Assembly (NCBI GenBank): GCA_023384575.1
Contig: JAHDVP010000044.1
Location: 1-41,908, forward strand
Source: Acidobacteriota bacterium
GTDB taxonomy: Bacteria > Acidobacteriota > Vicinamibacteria > Vicinamibacterales > JAFNAJ01
Length of the DNA stretch: 41,908 nucleotides
Direction of reading: 5' to 3'
This document shows positions 28,720 to 37,175 of the stretch, piece by piece (the first letter of the stretch is position 1; each line of letters starts with the position of its first letter). The notes under the pieces were generated by a model that searched no databases, was not told the origin of the DNA, and saw only the letters and a program-made list of their open reading frames with translations. The position numbers and the translations under genes are program-made.

Positions 28720-31202
28720 CCGTCAGGCGCGGGCTTCCGATCACGATCATCAGTCTCCTCCTGAGCGCGCCCGCCTGGGCGCAGGGGGGCAGCGGGCAGA
28801 CGCTGGAGATCGGGCGGCTCCGGCTGCTGGCGCCGCCCGCGAAGACGAGCGAGACGGCGTGCTTGTGGCGCGATGCGTCGACGGGCGACGTCGTCGTCGG
28901 CCCGTGCGGCACGGTGACGAGCGTCGGCCTGTCGATGCCAGCGATCTTCACGGTCTCGGGGTCACCCATCGAGACGAGTGGCACGCTGACGGCGAGCCTG
29001 GCCACGCAGACCGGCTGGTCCGTCTGGCGGGTGCCGGATGGCTCGACGGCGGCGCCGGCGTTCGGCGCGCTCGCGAAGGGCCATCTGCCGAGCGTGACGG
29101 CGTACCGCGACGACAGCATCATCCCCACGACGGGCTACGCGCACAGCATCGGCGCAGTGGCGACCAAGTATCTGTCGGGTCACTTCGCCGAGCTGGAAGT
29201 CGGCACGCTGGTGGCGGTGGAGCGGGCCGCGACGGTGGGCGGGCGCTGGCTCGTCGGGCCAACGACGACGCTCATCGCGGATCTCACCGACAGTGCGACC
29301 AGCATCGACGTCAAGCACAACAACCTCAAGAGCGGTGACCGCGTGCAGATGGAGTCGGCCGGCCAGTACGAGATGGTGGCCATCACGTCGGCGCCGACGA
29401 CGATCACCGGCGGGTTCCGCTACTCAGTGACGCGCAATCTGGACGGCACCGGGGCGAACGCCTGGGTGGCGGGCGATGCGGTGTTCGCCGGGGCCGCGCA
29501 AGCCGGGGAAGGGTTCGTGAGCGCGTTTGCCGACCGCTCGGCGCTCGCGCAAGGCTACGCTGGGCACGTCGTCGGCCGCCTCCCCAGGCACTACTGGCGC
29601 TTCACGTCGTCGGGCACCGTCGCCACGCCGACCGTGGGCGCCCTCACGTTGCCGCTGACGGCACGAGGACTCTGGGGAAGTGGCTGGGCGACGGGGGACG
29701 AGGGCGGGTCGCTCTACCGGGACAGCACGGTGTCCAGCGACGTCGCCGCGACGCAGACGGGCATCAACGCCACGCTGGACGGGACGCGGTCGATCACTGT
29801 GGCGTTCTTTCTCGCGAAAGGCGGGGGCTCGGCGATTCCGACGGCCGCGACCATCGTCCGCACGGGGGCCACGTCGGACGCGACCGCCGGCTGGCGCGTC
29901 GACAGCGACTTCACCGCGAACACCTCACTGCGCCTGACCGTCGGGAACGGGAGCAGCCGACAAAGCCTTCTGGCGTCCAGTGCGCTCGCGAACGACGGCG
30001 CCTGGCGTCACTACGTGGCGGTGATTGACCGTGAGGCCGGCGCGCTGCGGCTCTACGTCAACGGGGCCCTCGCGACCAGCGCGACCCTGACGCTCACGGG
30101 TGACTTCACGTCGACGGGCAATGTGCTGGACGTGCTGTCGATGGACCAGACGAACCTCGATGAGCTGACGATCTGGCACCGGGCGCTGTCGGCGGCCGAT
30201 GTGGCCGCGCTCTACGCGGCGCGGCTCTCGGTGTTGTCGACGACGGCCGCAGGGCCGACGCTGGAAGGCCTGGTCCGCACGGGCAGCGATCCGGGCGCGG
30301 TGGGGACCCGGTGGGTGGTCGGGAACCTGCTGGGCCGCTGCGGCTACACGGCGACGACCTATGGCTTCGTCGCCGGCGACTGCGACGCCACCTGGGTGTC
30401 AGTCGACGCGACGCACGGGTTCCGCGTGATGTCTGGCGCCGCAGAGCGGCTGACGGCCGACACGAGTGGGACTCTGTCGCTCACGGGCGATCTGGTCATG
30501 GGCACCGCTGGCGTGTTCCGCAGCGGCGCGACGGCCTTCGGCACGGGCACCGGCCTCTGGATGGACCACAACGCGGGCACGCCACGCTTCCGCGTCGGCA
30601 ATCCGAGTGGCAACAACCTCGAGTGGAATGGCACGAATCTCTGGATTCGCGCGGGGAACTTCACCGTCGACACCAACGGCATTCAGATCGAAGCGTCCGG
30701 GGGGTCGATGGCGGGGCGGTCCTACAGCTTCTCGAACGTCGGGTCGGGGTCCTCGGTGCAGTTCGGCACGCTCACGAGTCTCGGGACGCGGATCACGACG
30801 ATCGAATCCTTGATCGGGTCAACCGGGGCGACCAGCTTCGATCTCAAGGCGGGCGAGGCCAGCGGGACGCAGACGCGGATCGCGATCGGCACGAACAGCA
30901 GCAGTGTCGGGTTCGTGGAGATCCACCCCGCGGGCACCGGGGCCACCGTGGCCATTCGCAATGGCGCTCTGGTCCCCTATACCACCGACGTCGAAGAGTT
31001 GGGATCGACGTCGCGGAAGTGGGGCAAGGTCTTCATGGCCCAACGCACCACGTCGGATGCGTTGGGCCCGGTCGTCTCGAACAACGGCGAATTGCTGGTG
31101 AAGTCGAACGGCCTGAACACGACGACGACCTGCGCGGGCGCACAGCGGGTGTCGGCGGTCACCACGCAGTACGGCATCGTGACGGCCATCACGTGCAGCT
31201 AG
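28716..31202 (+). CDS. Fiber-like protein with signal peptide and LamG domain
   Basis: An 828-aa protein. Residues 1-22 form a clear signal peptide (MTVRRGLPITIISLLLSAPA, then WA), with Gln at +1. Next comes a beta-rich fiber region (SIGAVATKYLSGHFAELEVG), then a LamG/concanavalin-like domain at about 290-500 (NATLDGTRSITVAFFLAKGG; NDGAWRHYVAVIDREAGALR; NLDELTIWHRALSAADVAAL). A tail-fiber end follows (NGIQIEASGGSMAGRS, and EELGSTSRKWGKVFMA). Position after the hub says tail fiber; the signal peptide says export. It overlaps the hub gene (ATGA). Confidence 0.7.
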   Translation: MTVRRGLPITIISLLLSAPAWAQGGSGQTLEIGRLRLLAPPAKTSETACLWRDASTGDVVVGPCGTVTSVGLSMPAIFTVSGSPIETSGTLTASLATQTGWSVWRVPDGSTAAPAFGALAKGHLPSVTAYRDDSIIPTTGYAHSIGAVATKYLSGHFAELEVGTLVAVERAATVGGRWLVGPTTTLIADLTDSATSIDVKHNNLKSGDRVQMESAGQYEMVAITSAPTTITGGFRYSVTRNLDGTGANAWVAGDAVFAGAAQAGEGFVSAFADRSALAQGYAGHVVGRLPRHYWRFTSSGTVATPTVGALTLPLTARGLWGSGWATGDEGGSLYRDSTVSSDVAATQTGINATLDGTRSITVAFFLAKGGGSAIPTAATIVRTGATSDATAGWRVDSDFTANTSLRLTVGNGSSRQSLLASSALANDGAWRHYVAVIDREAGALRLYVNGALATSATLTLTGDFTSTGNVLDVLSMDQTNLDELTIWHRALSAADVAALYAARLSVLSTTAAGPTLEGLVRTGSDPGAVGTRWVVGNLLGRCGYTATTYGFVAGDCDATWVSVDATHGFRVMSGAAERLTADTSGTLSLTGDLVMGTAGVFRSGATAFGTGTGLWMDHNAGTPRFRVGNPSGNNLEWNGTNLWIRAGNFTVDTNGIQIEASGGSMAGRSYSFSNVGSGSSVQFGTLTSLGTRITTIESLIGSTGATSFDLKAGEASGTQTRIAIGTNSSSVGFVEIHPAGTGATVAIRNGALVPYTTDVEELGSTSRKWGKVFMAQRTTSDALGPVVSNNGELLVKSNGLNTTTTCAGAQRVSAVTTQYGIVTAITCS

Positions 31203-31210
31203 GAGGATCG

Positions 31211-31675
31211 ATGGAGAGACGGCGACGCGACAGGCTAGCGGCTGTGGTCCTTGTGGGGGTCCTCGCGCTCGGCGCCATCGGACAGGCGCAGACGATCCGT
31301 CTGCCGCCGTGCGCGGCCAACGAGCAGACCTCGCACGCGTACGCGGAAGTCTTGAGCGGGCAGCCTGGTACGGCCACCTACATTCGCGTGTTCAATCCGT
31401 TCGGCGCGGCGCAGGACGTGGTGGTGCGCACCTGGCACGCGGCGACGGGCGAGCAGCGCTGGACGCAGGTGGCGGTACCGCCGCTGCGGAGCGTCGTGGT
31501 GCCCGTCTGGTCGCTGTGGGCCGGGGAAGTCATCGTGTCGGTGCAGGTGATCTGGCCGGTCGGTTTCGGCGGCGCGACGACGGTCTCGCAGTGGACGAAC
31601 GCGCACACCGCGGCGACCGATAAAGTGCCGACGGTCATCTGTCGCGCCTACGGGCCGATGGGGGCCAGCTCATGA
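31211..31675 (+). CDS. Exported beta-rich protein
   Basis: A 154-aa protein. Signal peptide MERRRRDRLAAVVLVGVLAL GAIGQA (residues 1-26), cleaved before Gln. The mature part (GTATYIRVFNPFGAAQDVVV, then RSVVVPVWSLWAGEVIVSVQ) looks like a single beta-sandwich. It has two Cys that could form a disulfide outside the cytoplasm (PPCAAN and VICRAY). AGGAGG is well placed before the ATG. It overlaps the next gene by 4 bp. The family is not recognised. Confidence 0.7.
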   Translation: MERRRRDRLAAVVLVGVLALGAIGQAQTIRLPPCAANEQTSHAYAEVLSGQPGTATYIRVFNPFGAAQDVVVRTWHAATGEQRWTQVAVPPLRSVVVPVWSLWAGEVIVSVQVIWPVGFGGATTVSQWTNAHTAATDKVPTVICRAYGPMGASS

Positions 31676-32061
31676 TCTGGTGGCGGGCGGCGGTGGCAAC
31701 TGGGAGCCTCGTCTGCTGGCTGGCGGGCGGCGCGCCCCTCCTCGCGCAGCCCGTGCCCACGACGCCGGCAGTCCCTACCGAGGCGCCGTCGCCCGCCCCG
31801 GATCTCCCGAGCGACGAGGTGCTCGTGTTGCGCGCCGAGCTGCTGCGCCGCGAGGCCACGATGCTCGACCTCCGCCGGCAGCTCGCGCTCGAGCGCGCGG
31901 GACTCGGCCAGGCGGCCGACCAGGCGCTCGCCGAGCAGGCCGACCAGCTCGAACGGCTGTTTCGCGCCGTGCGGCAGCCGCCCGCGGGTGCGGTGTGGGA
32001 CTGGCAGACGTTGACGTTCCGGGACCCGGCCCGGGGCGACCCGCCGGAGGGGCGGGACTGA
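31672..32061 (+). CDS. Exported coiled-coil protein
   Basis: A 129-aa protein. Residues 1-25 form a signal peptide ending PLLA before Gln26. A Pro/Thr-rich linker (PTTPAVPTEAPSPAPDLPSD) is followed by a helix with heptad pattern (VLVLRAELLRREATMLDLRR, then QLALERAGLGQAADQALAEQ), probably a coiled coil. The end holds VWDWQTLTFRDP. A coiled coil anchored in or exported through the inner membrane near the lysis genes recalls spanins, but there is no partner lipoprotein and this is only a suggestion. Confidence 0.6.
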   Translation: MIWWRAAVATGSLVCWLAGGAPLLAQPVPTTPAVPTEAPSPAPDLPSDEVLVLRAELLRREATMLDLRRQLALERAGLGQAADQALAEQADQLERLFRAVRQPPAGAVWDWQTLTFRDPARGDPPEGRD

Positions 32062-32067
32062 GACCGG

Positions 32068-32133
32068 CTCCTCCCCTGGGCGCGGCCTGATCAGCCACGC
32101 GACGACGCCTCGAGGCCCGAGGCGGGGGAGGAG
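32068..32133 (+). other. Long stem-loop in the gap before the zinc-ribbon mini-gene
   Basis: Outer arms ctcctcccc (32068-32076) and ggggaggag (32125-32133) are perfect complements. An inner hairpin cgcctcg / cgaggcg (32106-32112 and 32118-32124, loop aggcc) stacks directly on the 3' arm. With the next hairpin (32152-32193) it makes the whole 137-bp gap structured; the gap may serve as terminator for the upstream genes or as a regulatory leader. Confidence 0.45.
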
Positions 32134-32151
32134 ACAGGGGCCGGCGGGCAG

Positions 32152-32193
32152 AGGCCTCCCGCTTTGCGTGGCGACACGCGAGTGTGGAGGCCT
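32152..32193 (+). promoter_or_regulatory. Hairpin that sequesters the Shine-Dalgarno of the zinc-ribbon mini-gene
   Basis: aggcctcc (32152-32159) pairs perfectly with ggaggcct (32186-32193). The 3' arm contains GGAGG, the ribosome binding site of the ATG at 32199. Inside is a second hairpin gcgtg-gcga-cacgc with a GNRA-type loop. The arrangement would keep the site closed until the stem is opened. Confidence 0.5.
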
Positions 32194-32198
32194 TTGTC

Positions 32199-32393
32199 AT
32201 GTCGGCGGCGGCGGAACCAGTGCCAGGGGACACCGGCGCGCGCTGCGAGCAGTGCGGGAACGAGGATCCGCGGTTGATCGACGACGTGCCGGACCTCCGA
32301 CGGCGCTACTGCGACGTCTGCGGGGCCTGGTGGAGCGACACACGATGGCCGAGCCAGATGACCGGCGCGGAGATACGGCGGGACGACGCATGA
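32199..32393 (+). CDS. Zinc-ribbon mini-protein
   Basis: A 64-aa protein with two CxxC pairs (ARCEQCGNEDPRLIDDVPD and RRYCDVCGAWWSD), a compact zinc ribbon. The start is ATG 32199, 8 nt after GGAGG; a longer in-frame GTG form at 32184 would overlap that site. Short zinc ribbons of this kind can be nucleic-acid or protein adaptors. Its translation start is enclosed by a hairpin. The stop overlaps the start of the next gene. Confidence 0.65.
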   Translation: MSAAAEPVPGDTGARCEQCGNEDPRLIDDVPDLRRRYCDVCGAWWSDTRWPSQMTGAEIRRDDA

Positions 32394-32815
32394 GCGACAC
32401 GCTGAGTGCTGACGAGATCAGGCGCCTCATCGACGCCCCGGTGCAGCGCGCGGACGAGGACCGTCAGGAGTGGCGGGCTCGCCTCGAGGCGCTGCGCGCG
32501 GACGTGCAGACGCTGACCCGGAGCGTCGACGGCGTGGGCGGGAAGCTGGACGGCGTCAGTCAGCGCCTCGAGCGGCTCAACCTGAAGCTCGACGATCACG
32601 GCAAGGCGATCGCCGACCACGAGACGCGGGTCACTGTGCTGCAGACGCAGGTCGAGCCGCTGCTGGGGCTTCCGAGCGCCGTGCGGGAGCAGCGGAAGTC
32701 GCTGGAATCTCTGGAGCGCACGGTGGGCCTGCTCGTCTCCGGCGCCCGGTGGGCGGTGCTCTTCGTGCTGTCGGCCGTCGGCCTCGCCGTGTTGCGGCAG
32801 GTGCTCGTGCAATGA
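32390..32815 (+). CDS. XhlA-like coiled-coil membrane protein (lysis accessory or holin)
   Basis: A 141-aa protein. A long coiled coil (EEIRRL-like DEIRRLIDAPVQRADEDRQE, EALRADVQTLTRSVDGVGGK, DGVSQRLERLNLKLDDHGKA) is followed by a C-terminal membrane segment (ARWAVLFVLSAVGLAVLRQV). This is the architecture of XhlA-type proteins, membrane-bound lysis partners of holins. It is directly followed by the endolysin, whose ATG overlaps its TGA, which strongly supports a lysis role. Whether it is the holin itself is open. Confidence 0.7.
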   Translation: MSDTLSADEIRRLIDAPVQRADEDRQEWRARLEALRADVQTLTRSVDGVGGKLDGVSQRLERLNLKLDDHGKAIADHETRVTVLQTQVEPLLGLPSAVREQRKSLESLERTVGLLVSGARWAVLFVLSAVGLAVLRQVLVQ

Positions 32816-33243
32816 GCGCCGGACCCTCGCGCCACCTCTCGTGGGCCGAGCTCGCGTGCCAGGACGCCGCACGGACCCCGTATCCGCTCGCGTGGCGGAC
32901 GACCCGCGCGGTGGTGCTGGCGCAGGAGTTCGAGGTCATCCGCGACCGCTGCGGGAACCATCCGCTGCGGATCGGCTCCGCGTACCGCACCCCGGAGCAC
33001 AACCGCCGGGTGGGCGGGAGTCGGGCGAGTCAGCACGTCGAAGGCCGCGCGCTCGACCTGTACCCGCCGCGCGGGTGGGACCTGGACCGGTTCTTCGCCG
33101 TCGTGCTGGCGTGGGCGCGGGACGAGCGCTCGGCCATCCACGGGGTCGCACGCTACCCGTGGGGCGTGCACATCGACATTCGCCCGGGCCCGCGGCTGGT
33201 GCGCTGGGAAGGAACGCGCGCGTGGGCAGAACGCAAGACGTGA
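32812..33243 (+). CDS. Endolysin, peptidase M15 type
   Basis: A 143-aa protein. HLSWAELACQD opens the domain; RIGSAYRTPEHNRRVGGSRA, SQHVEGRALDLYPP and the final YPWGVHIDIRPG contain the zinc ligands of the M15A family (His and Asp of SQH..G.A.DL, His of G.H.D). It would cut the peptide cross-links of peptidoglycan. No signal peptide, so it needs a holin. Length fits a single-domain endolysin. Confidence 0.9.
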   Translation: MSAGPSRHLSWAELACQDAARTPYPLAWRTTRAVVLAQEFEVIRDRCGNHPLRIGSAYRTPEHNRRVGGSRASQHVEGRALDLYPPRGWDLDRFFAVVLAWARDERSAIHGVARYPWGVHIDIRPGPRLVRWEGTRAWAERKT

Positions 33244-33590
33244 CGGGTGCGTGGGAAGACCCTGCGGATCGGGCGATGCGCCTGCTGGATGCGGCGTTGA
33301 CGCTCGTCGACGCGGCCGAGCGGGCGCGGGCGGTCGCGGAAGGGGAGCGAGAGGTGTGGCGCCAGGCGCACGACGCGCTGGTCGCCCAGGTCAGCCGGCG
33401 GCGGATCGCCGGGACCGAACGGCAACAACGGCAGTGGACGCCCGAGCGACGGGCGCGCCAGAGCGCGGCCATCCGGCGCGCCTGGCAGGAGGGGCGATAT
33501 GCGAGTGACGCGAATGGTGGCCCTGGTGATGGGTCTGCTGGTCCTGACGGCCAGCGGCACCTGGGCGCAGACCTCTGTGACGGGCAGTGA
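33222..33590 (+). CDS. Hypothetical protein after the endolysin
   Basis: A 122-aa protein. The body is helical (ADRAMRLLDAALTLVDAAER, VWRQAHDALVAQVSRRRIAG) and ends with RQWTPERRARQSAAIRRAWQ, a basic helix reminiscent of the short NUMOD-like or AP2-linked motif s.e.r...s.a.r..W. It overlaps the endolysin and, by 92 bp, the next exported protein; such an overlap is unusual and the last 30 residues may not be natural. GTG at 33240 is another possible start. Confidence 0.5.
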   Translation: MGRTQDVTGAWEDPADRAMRLLDAALTLVDAAERARAVAEGEREVWRQAHDALVAQVSRRRIAGTERQQRQWTPERRARQSAAIRRAWQEGRYASDANGGPGDGSAGPDGQRHLGADLCDGQ

Positions 33591-33888
33591 GCGGCTGGGA
33601 TGGGACCAGGCGGCGAGCGACGTCGGCGTGCTCGGGTGGCTCGTGTCGATCGATGGCGGGCCCGGCGTGGCGCTCGCGGACGTGACCTGCGAGGCCGCGG
33701 GGCCTGGCGCCTATACCTGCGCCGCCGCGTTCCCCGCGTTGACGCCTGGCGTGCACGAGCTGCGCGTGGCGGCCTACGAGGACGTCGGCGCGACGCGCTT
33801 GCAGTCGGAATGGTCGGTGCCGCTCGCGGTGCGGCTCGTGGTCGTGCCGGCGGTCCCGACGGCGCTCCGGGTCGTGCCGGGGACCTGA
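33499..33888 (+). CDS. Exported Ig/FN3-like protein 1
   Basis: A 129-aa protein. Signal peptide residues 1-23 (MRVTRMVALVMGLLVLTASG then TWA), Gln at +1. The mature part is one beta-sandwich: GWLVSIDGGPGVALADVTCE, TPGVHELRVAAYEDVGATRL and SEWSVPLAVRLVVVPAVPTA, the strand order of FN3-like domains (y.l.vDG..., C, ...pG.H.l.V.A....g...wS.p). Two Cys (VTCEAA, AYTCAA) may pair. It shares this layout with 37917-38300 and the N-terminus of 38307-40331. Confidence 0.65.
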   Translation: MRVTRMVALVMGLLVLTASGTWAQTSVTGSERLGWDQAASDVGVLGWLVSIDGGPGVALADVTCEAAGPGAYTCAAAFPALTPGVHELRVAAYEDVGATRLQSEWSVPLAVRLVVVPAVPTALRVVPGT

Positions 33889-33952
33889 GCGCGCTCCGGG
33901 CGGTGCTCGAGCCGGAGGTGCGCTGGATGCTCACGGCGCACGGGAGCTACTG

Positions 33953-34192
33953 ATGGCGATGCTGGACGACGTCCGGACCCGGGTGATTCGCGAGGCGCAC
34001 GTGCACGCGACGCGGCTGGCGGCGTGTCCGCGCCCGCACGACTTCGTCGATTTGCCAGGCCGGCAGGATGGCCTCCAGTGGGCCCGGTGCCGGCACTGCC
34101 TGGGTGAGGTGAACGCGGTCCACGCCGAGTGGTATCGCCGAGGCGTGCGCGACGCGGAGCGCGCCGCGCTGAGGCAGAAGGTGACGTCGTGA
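33953..34192 (+). CDS. Hypothetical Cys/His-containing small protein
   Basis: A 79-aa protein. RLAACPRPHDF and WARCRHCLGEVNAVHAEWY place three Cys and several His in a possible zinc site; flanking regions are helical (DDVRTRVIREAHVHATRL; YRRGVRDAERAALRQK). Not recognised. The 64-bp gap before it holds nothing convincing beyond a short tail frame. The GTG of the following large gene overlaps its stop. Confidence 0.6.
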   Translation: MAMLDDVRTRVIREAHVHATRLAACPRPHDFVDLPGRQDGLQWARCRHCLGEVNAVHAEWYRRGVRDAERAALRQKVTS

Positions 34193-37173
34193 GCGACTAC
34201 TGGTTCCCTTCGGTTGACGGGTCCGGCCGCGTGGCGGCCGGCGCGGGCCGCGTGGTGCTGCGCCAGCCGGACGGCACCGAGCAAGTCTGGTCGGACGTCC
34301 ATCGGCCATGCTTTGTGCTGCGCGGTGCGTTGAGCCTGGTCGCGAATGGCACCGGGAGCCGACCGGCGGGGGTCTATCAGTGCGCGCCAGATGGCACGGT
34401 GGCGCCGTTCCAAACGTCGGCCGGGCCGGTCTGGGGCGCGAACGACCTCGCGGTGGGGGACGGCTGGGTGGCCTCGGCGAATGCCGGCCAGCGCGCCATC
34501 ATGGTCTGGCCCTCCGGCGCCATCATCGACGACGCCGGCTCGCCCTCGATCTGGGGCTCGTCGCTCGTCTGCATCAAGCATCCGTGGGACGAGCGTCGGC
34601 ACCTCGCCCTGAACCCTACGGCCCGTGGCGAGGCCGACCGGCCGTACCTGCGGCTGGCCGAGGGCGACGTCCGCATGCCACGGCTCGTCGAGGACCTCGT
34701 CGCGTGGTGCGTCGGCACGACGCCGTGGTTCCGTTGGCCGTCCGGCACGCTCGGGCCCGTCCCACTGGGACGCGACGAGTTCTGGCCGGTGCCCGTCTAC
34801 ATTGGCGGGCGCCCGTACCTCCTGACGCACGACCACTACCAGCACCTGATGTTGCGGGAACCAGGCAGGACCGTCGGGCACCTCGTGCACCGTGGCGTGA
34901 CCGACTACCCGGCGATCGCGCGCGTCGGCGACCGGGACTCCGACGAGGTGCATGTCGCGTGGAGCGCGGAGGGCGTGCTTGGCGAGTGGCGCGGGCGGGT
35001 GCGCGACCTGCCGCTCGTCGACCTGACGGACCTGCGCGAGCTCGACCCGGCGCGGCGGTTCCCACCCCGCACGCTCGTCGACGTCCCGGACACCATCGAC
35101 GTCTTCGGTGCGCTCTGCGGGCGTGAGCGCTGGACGCGCGGGCCGGAGTTCGAGGCGGGCGGCACGGGCCACGTGATGCAGGGCGACCAAGGCGCTGGTC
35201 ACGGCACGTTCGCCACGGTCACCAAGGGGCGCCACGACCCCGAACAGCGGGAGGTCTGGGTCGAGGGCGCACACGGCGTCGGCCTGGCGTTCGACCGCAG
35301 CAATGAGATCGACGGCGGGTATCGGCTCGTCAACCCCGGCACGGACGACACCGCCGTGCTCTACCCGTCCCAGATGAGGGCGGGCGACGAGCGCCGGACG
35401 CCCGTCGAGGTGCTGCGGGTTCGTGACGGCCACCGGGCGCGCTACACGTTCCTCGGCCGGTGCCTCCAGGTGGGCCGCGACGAGGCGGGCCACCTGCACG
35501 GCGTGTTCAGCTACGAGTTCGACTCCGAGGGCGGGTGGCGCGAGCTGTTCTTCGGCCACGAGCGCGCGGGCCGCTGGGAATGGCGCGCGATCCGGAAGCG
35601 CACGGGCGAAGTGACCGACGTGTGGACGGGTCTCGTCGAGCGCGCGCCGGTCGCCATCGCGCCCGTGCCGGCGGCCTACCAGCGGCCCCCGGTCGCGCTC
35701 CCGCCTGGTCCGCCAGACCCACCGGTCACACTGACCGTCGGTCGCGCGGACTACCCCCGTGAGATCACGCCGGCGGGATTCGACGTGATGTTCGAGGATG
35801 GCGCCGGCCGGCTCCGGGCCGAGTGGTCGGTGCGCGATGGCCAGCGGTCGGTCTTCGCGCTGACGCTCGACGGGCAGCGCGCGACGCGCACGGTCGCGCA
35901 CCCGACAGTGATCGGCGTTGCGCCTCCGGGTACCCCGCCCGCGGCCGGGGGGCCCGCCTACGGGCCCTGGGTCCTCGAACGGCCGAGCGAGTACACGCGG
36001 CTGCGCGAGGCCGTCGAGGCGAAATGGTCACTCAGCGACCAGGCGACCAGAGACGAGAAGCTGGCGCACGCCATCAAGCGGCGGTTCGAGGCGCACGAGC
36101 TGGCGAAGATCCTCGACGAGATCGCGCGGGAGGGCGAGGAGTCTCCGCCGGATGTGGAGCCCCCACCTGTCGACCCGCCGCCTCCGCCGTCTGGCGACGT
36201 CTGGTGGACCCGCCAGGACATCATCGACTGGCGTGGCGGCATTGCCTTCGACGAGGAGCTGTTCAGCCCGTTCTACCTGTCCTGGGACGCCGAGCGGCGC
36301 CGGCGCTTCCGCGCGCGCTGCAAGGCGCTGGGGGCGACGCACGTCATCGTCATGCTCTCGGGCGAGTACCGGGGGCGGTTCCCCTGGTTCAGCCTCTGGG
36401 GCCGCGCGCAGACCAGCCGGGTGCTCGACCTGCTCGGCGAGCTGCTTGCCGATCGCCTGATGCCGGTGCTCTGGGCGGCGAACGGAGAGAGCTTCACGGC
36501 AGGGGCGCGGCGGATCGACGCGACCGACCGCGCGGCCGGGACGCCGCTGAACGTGTTCCTGGTGGGCGCCGGCGACATGTTCGCGCGGCGGGTCGGGCAG
36601 CCGCTCGAGGCGATGTGGGACGAGAGCCTACCGCCGCTCGCGCCGGTCCTCGGCGCCGCCATGCCGGCGCCGGAGATGAACGACATCTGGACACCCGAGG
36701 AGCAGCACCATCGCACGGTCCTCCTGCGTCGGCTGCTGCCGTCGACCTATCTCCTCGTCCACTTCACGCGCGCCCGGTCGCACGGCGACCACAATCGCGG
36801 GACGGGGCCAGTGGGGCAGCCCCCGCCGGAGTGGAACCCGGTGCCCGACGACAACAACCCCGGGTTGTTGCGGGTGAGGCTGCCCGACTACTGGCGGGCG
36901 ACCCCGGTCGAGGGCCTGTACTACAACGCCCCGTACCACCACCTCGAGGACCTCGCGGCGTTCACCGACGACCTGGGCGACGTGAGCGTCAGGGTGAACG
37001 GCCGCGTGCCCGTGCCGGGCAAGACGGCACCCTACCCCGGCATGGGTCGTGATGTCATCTACGGCGAAGGCCCCGCGGAGTGGGTGCTACAGGGCCACTG
37101 GACGTGGCAGGACGGCCAACGGCTGCGCGAGGCGGCCCTCTCAGTGCCCGGTATCACGGGCTGGGGAGACTGA
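34189..37173 (+). CDS. Large two-part protein: propeller-like N-terminus, TIM-barrel-like C-terminus
   Basis: A 994-aa protein. The N-terminal about 500 residues contain repeated short strands of the SGR/PDGT/W type (SVDGSGRVAAGAGRVVLRQP; PVWGANDLAVGDGWVASANA; TRGPEFEAGGTGHVMQG), suggesting a beta-propeller. A Pro-rich linker (PPDVEPPPVDPPPPPSG) near residue 660 leads to a domain with alternating strands and helices (ARCKALGATHVIVMLSGEYR, GELLADRLMPVLWAANGESF, LLRRLLPSTYLLVHFTRARS, EGLYYNAPYHHLEDLAAF), like a glycosidase-type barrel. Proteins of this kind act as receptor-binding or capsule-degrading tail spikes. No signal peptide. GTG start overlaps the previous gene. Confidence 0.6.
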   Translation: MSDYWFPSVDGSGRVAAGAGRVVLRQPDGTEQVWSDVHRPCFVLRGALSLVANGTGSRPAGVYQCAPDGTVAPFQTSAGPVWGANDLAVGDGWVASANAGQRAIMVWPSGAIIDDAGSPSIWGSSLVCIKHPWDERRHLALNPTARGEADRPYLRLAEGDVRMPRLVEDLVAWCVGTTPWFRWPSGTLGPVPLGRDEFWPVPVYIGGRPYLLTHDHYQHLMLREPGRTVGHLVHRGVTDYPAIARVGDRDSDEVHVAWSAEGVLGEWRGRVRDLPLVDLTDLRELDPARRFPPRTLVDVPDTIDVFGALCGRERWTRGPEFEAGGTGHVMQGDQGAGHGTFATVTKGRHDPEQREVWVEGAHGVGLAFDRSNEIDGGYRLVNPGTDDTAVLYPSQMRAGDERRTPVEVLRVRDGHRARYTFLGRCLQVGRDEAGHLHGVFSYEFDSEGGWRELFFGHERAGRWEWRAIRKRTGEVTDVWTGLVERAPVAIAPVPAAYQRPPVALPPGPPDPPVTLTVGRADYPREITPAGFDVMFEDGAGRLRAEWSVRDGQRSVFALTLDGQRATRTVAHPTVIGVAPPGTPPAAGGPAYGPWVLERPSEYTRLREAVEAKWSLSDQATRDEKLAHAIKRRFEAHELAKILDEIAREGEESPPDVEPPPVDPPPPPSGDVWWTRQDIIDWRGGIAFDEELFSPFYLSWDAERRRRFRARCKALGATHVIVMLSGEYRGRFPWFSLWGRAQTSRVLDLLGELLADRLMPVLWAANGESFTAGARRIDATDRAAGTPLNVFLVGAGDMFARRVGQPLEAMWDESLPPLAPVLGAAMPAPEMNDIWTPEEQHHRTVLLRRLLPSTYLLVHFTRARSHGDHNRGTGPVGQPPPEWNPVPDDNNPGLLRVRLPDYWRATPVEGLYYNAPYHHLEDLAAFTDDLGDVSVRVNGRVPVPGKTAPYPGMGRDVIYGEGPAEWVLQGHWTWQDGQRLREAALSVPGITGWGD

Positions 37174-37175
37174 CG

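Noticed and set aside
31672-32061. Rz-like inner-membrane spanin
   Set aside because: The coiled coil and position near lysis genes fit, but the N-terminus looks cleavable and no outer-membrane spanin partner is seen, so I only describe it as exported coiled coil.
33931-35901. 656-aa leftward frame opposite the 994-aa protein
   Set aside because: Shadow frame; the sense strand has coherent domains and coupled start and stop codons.
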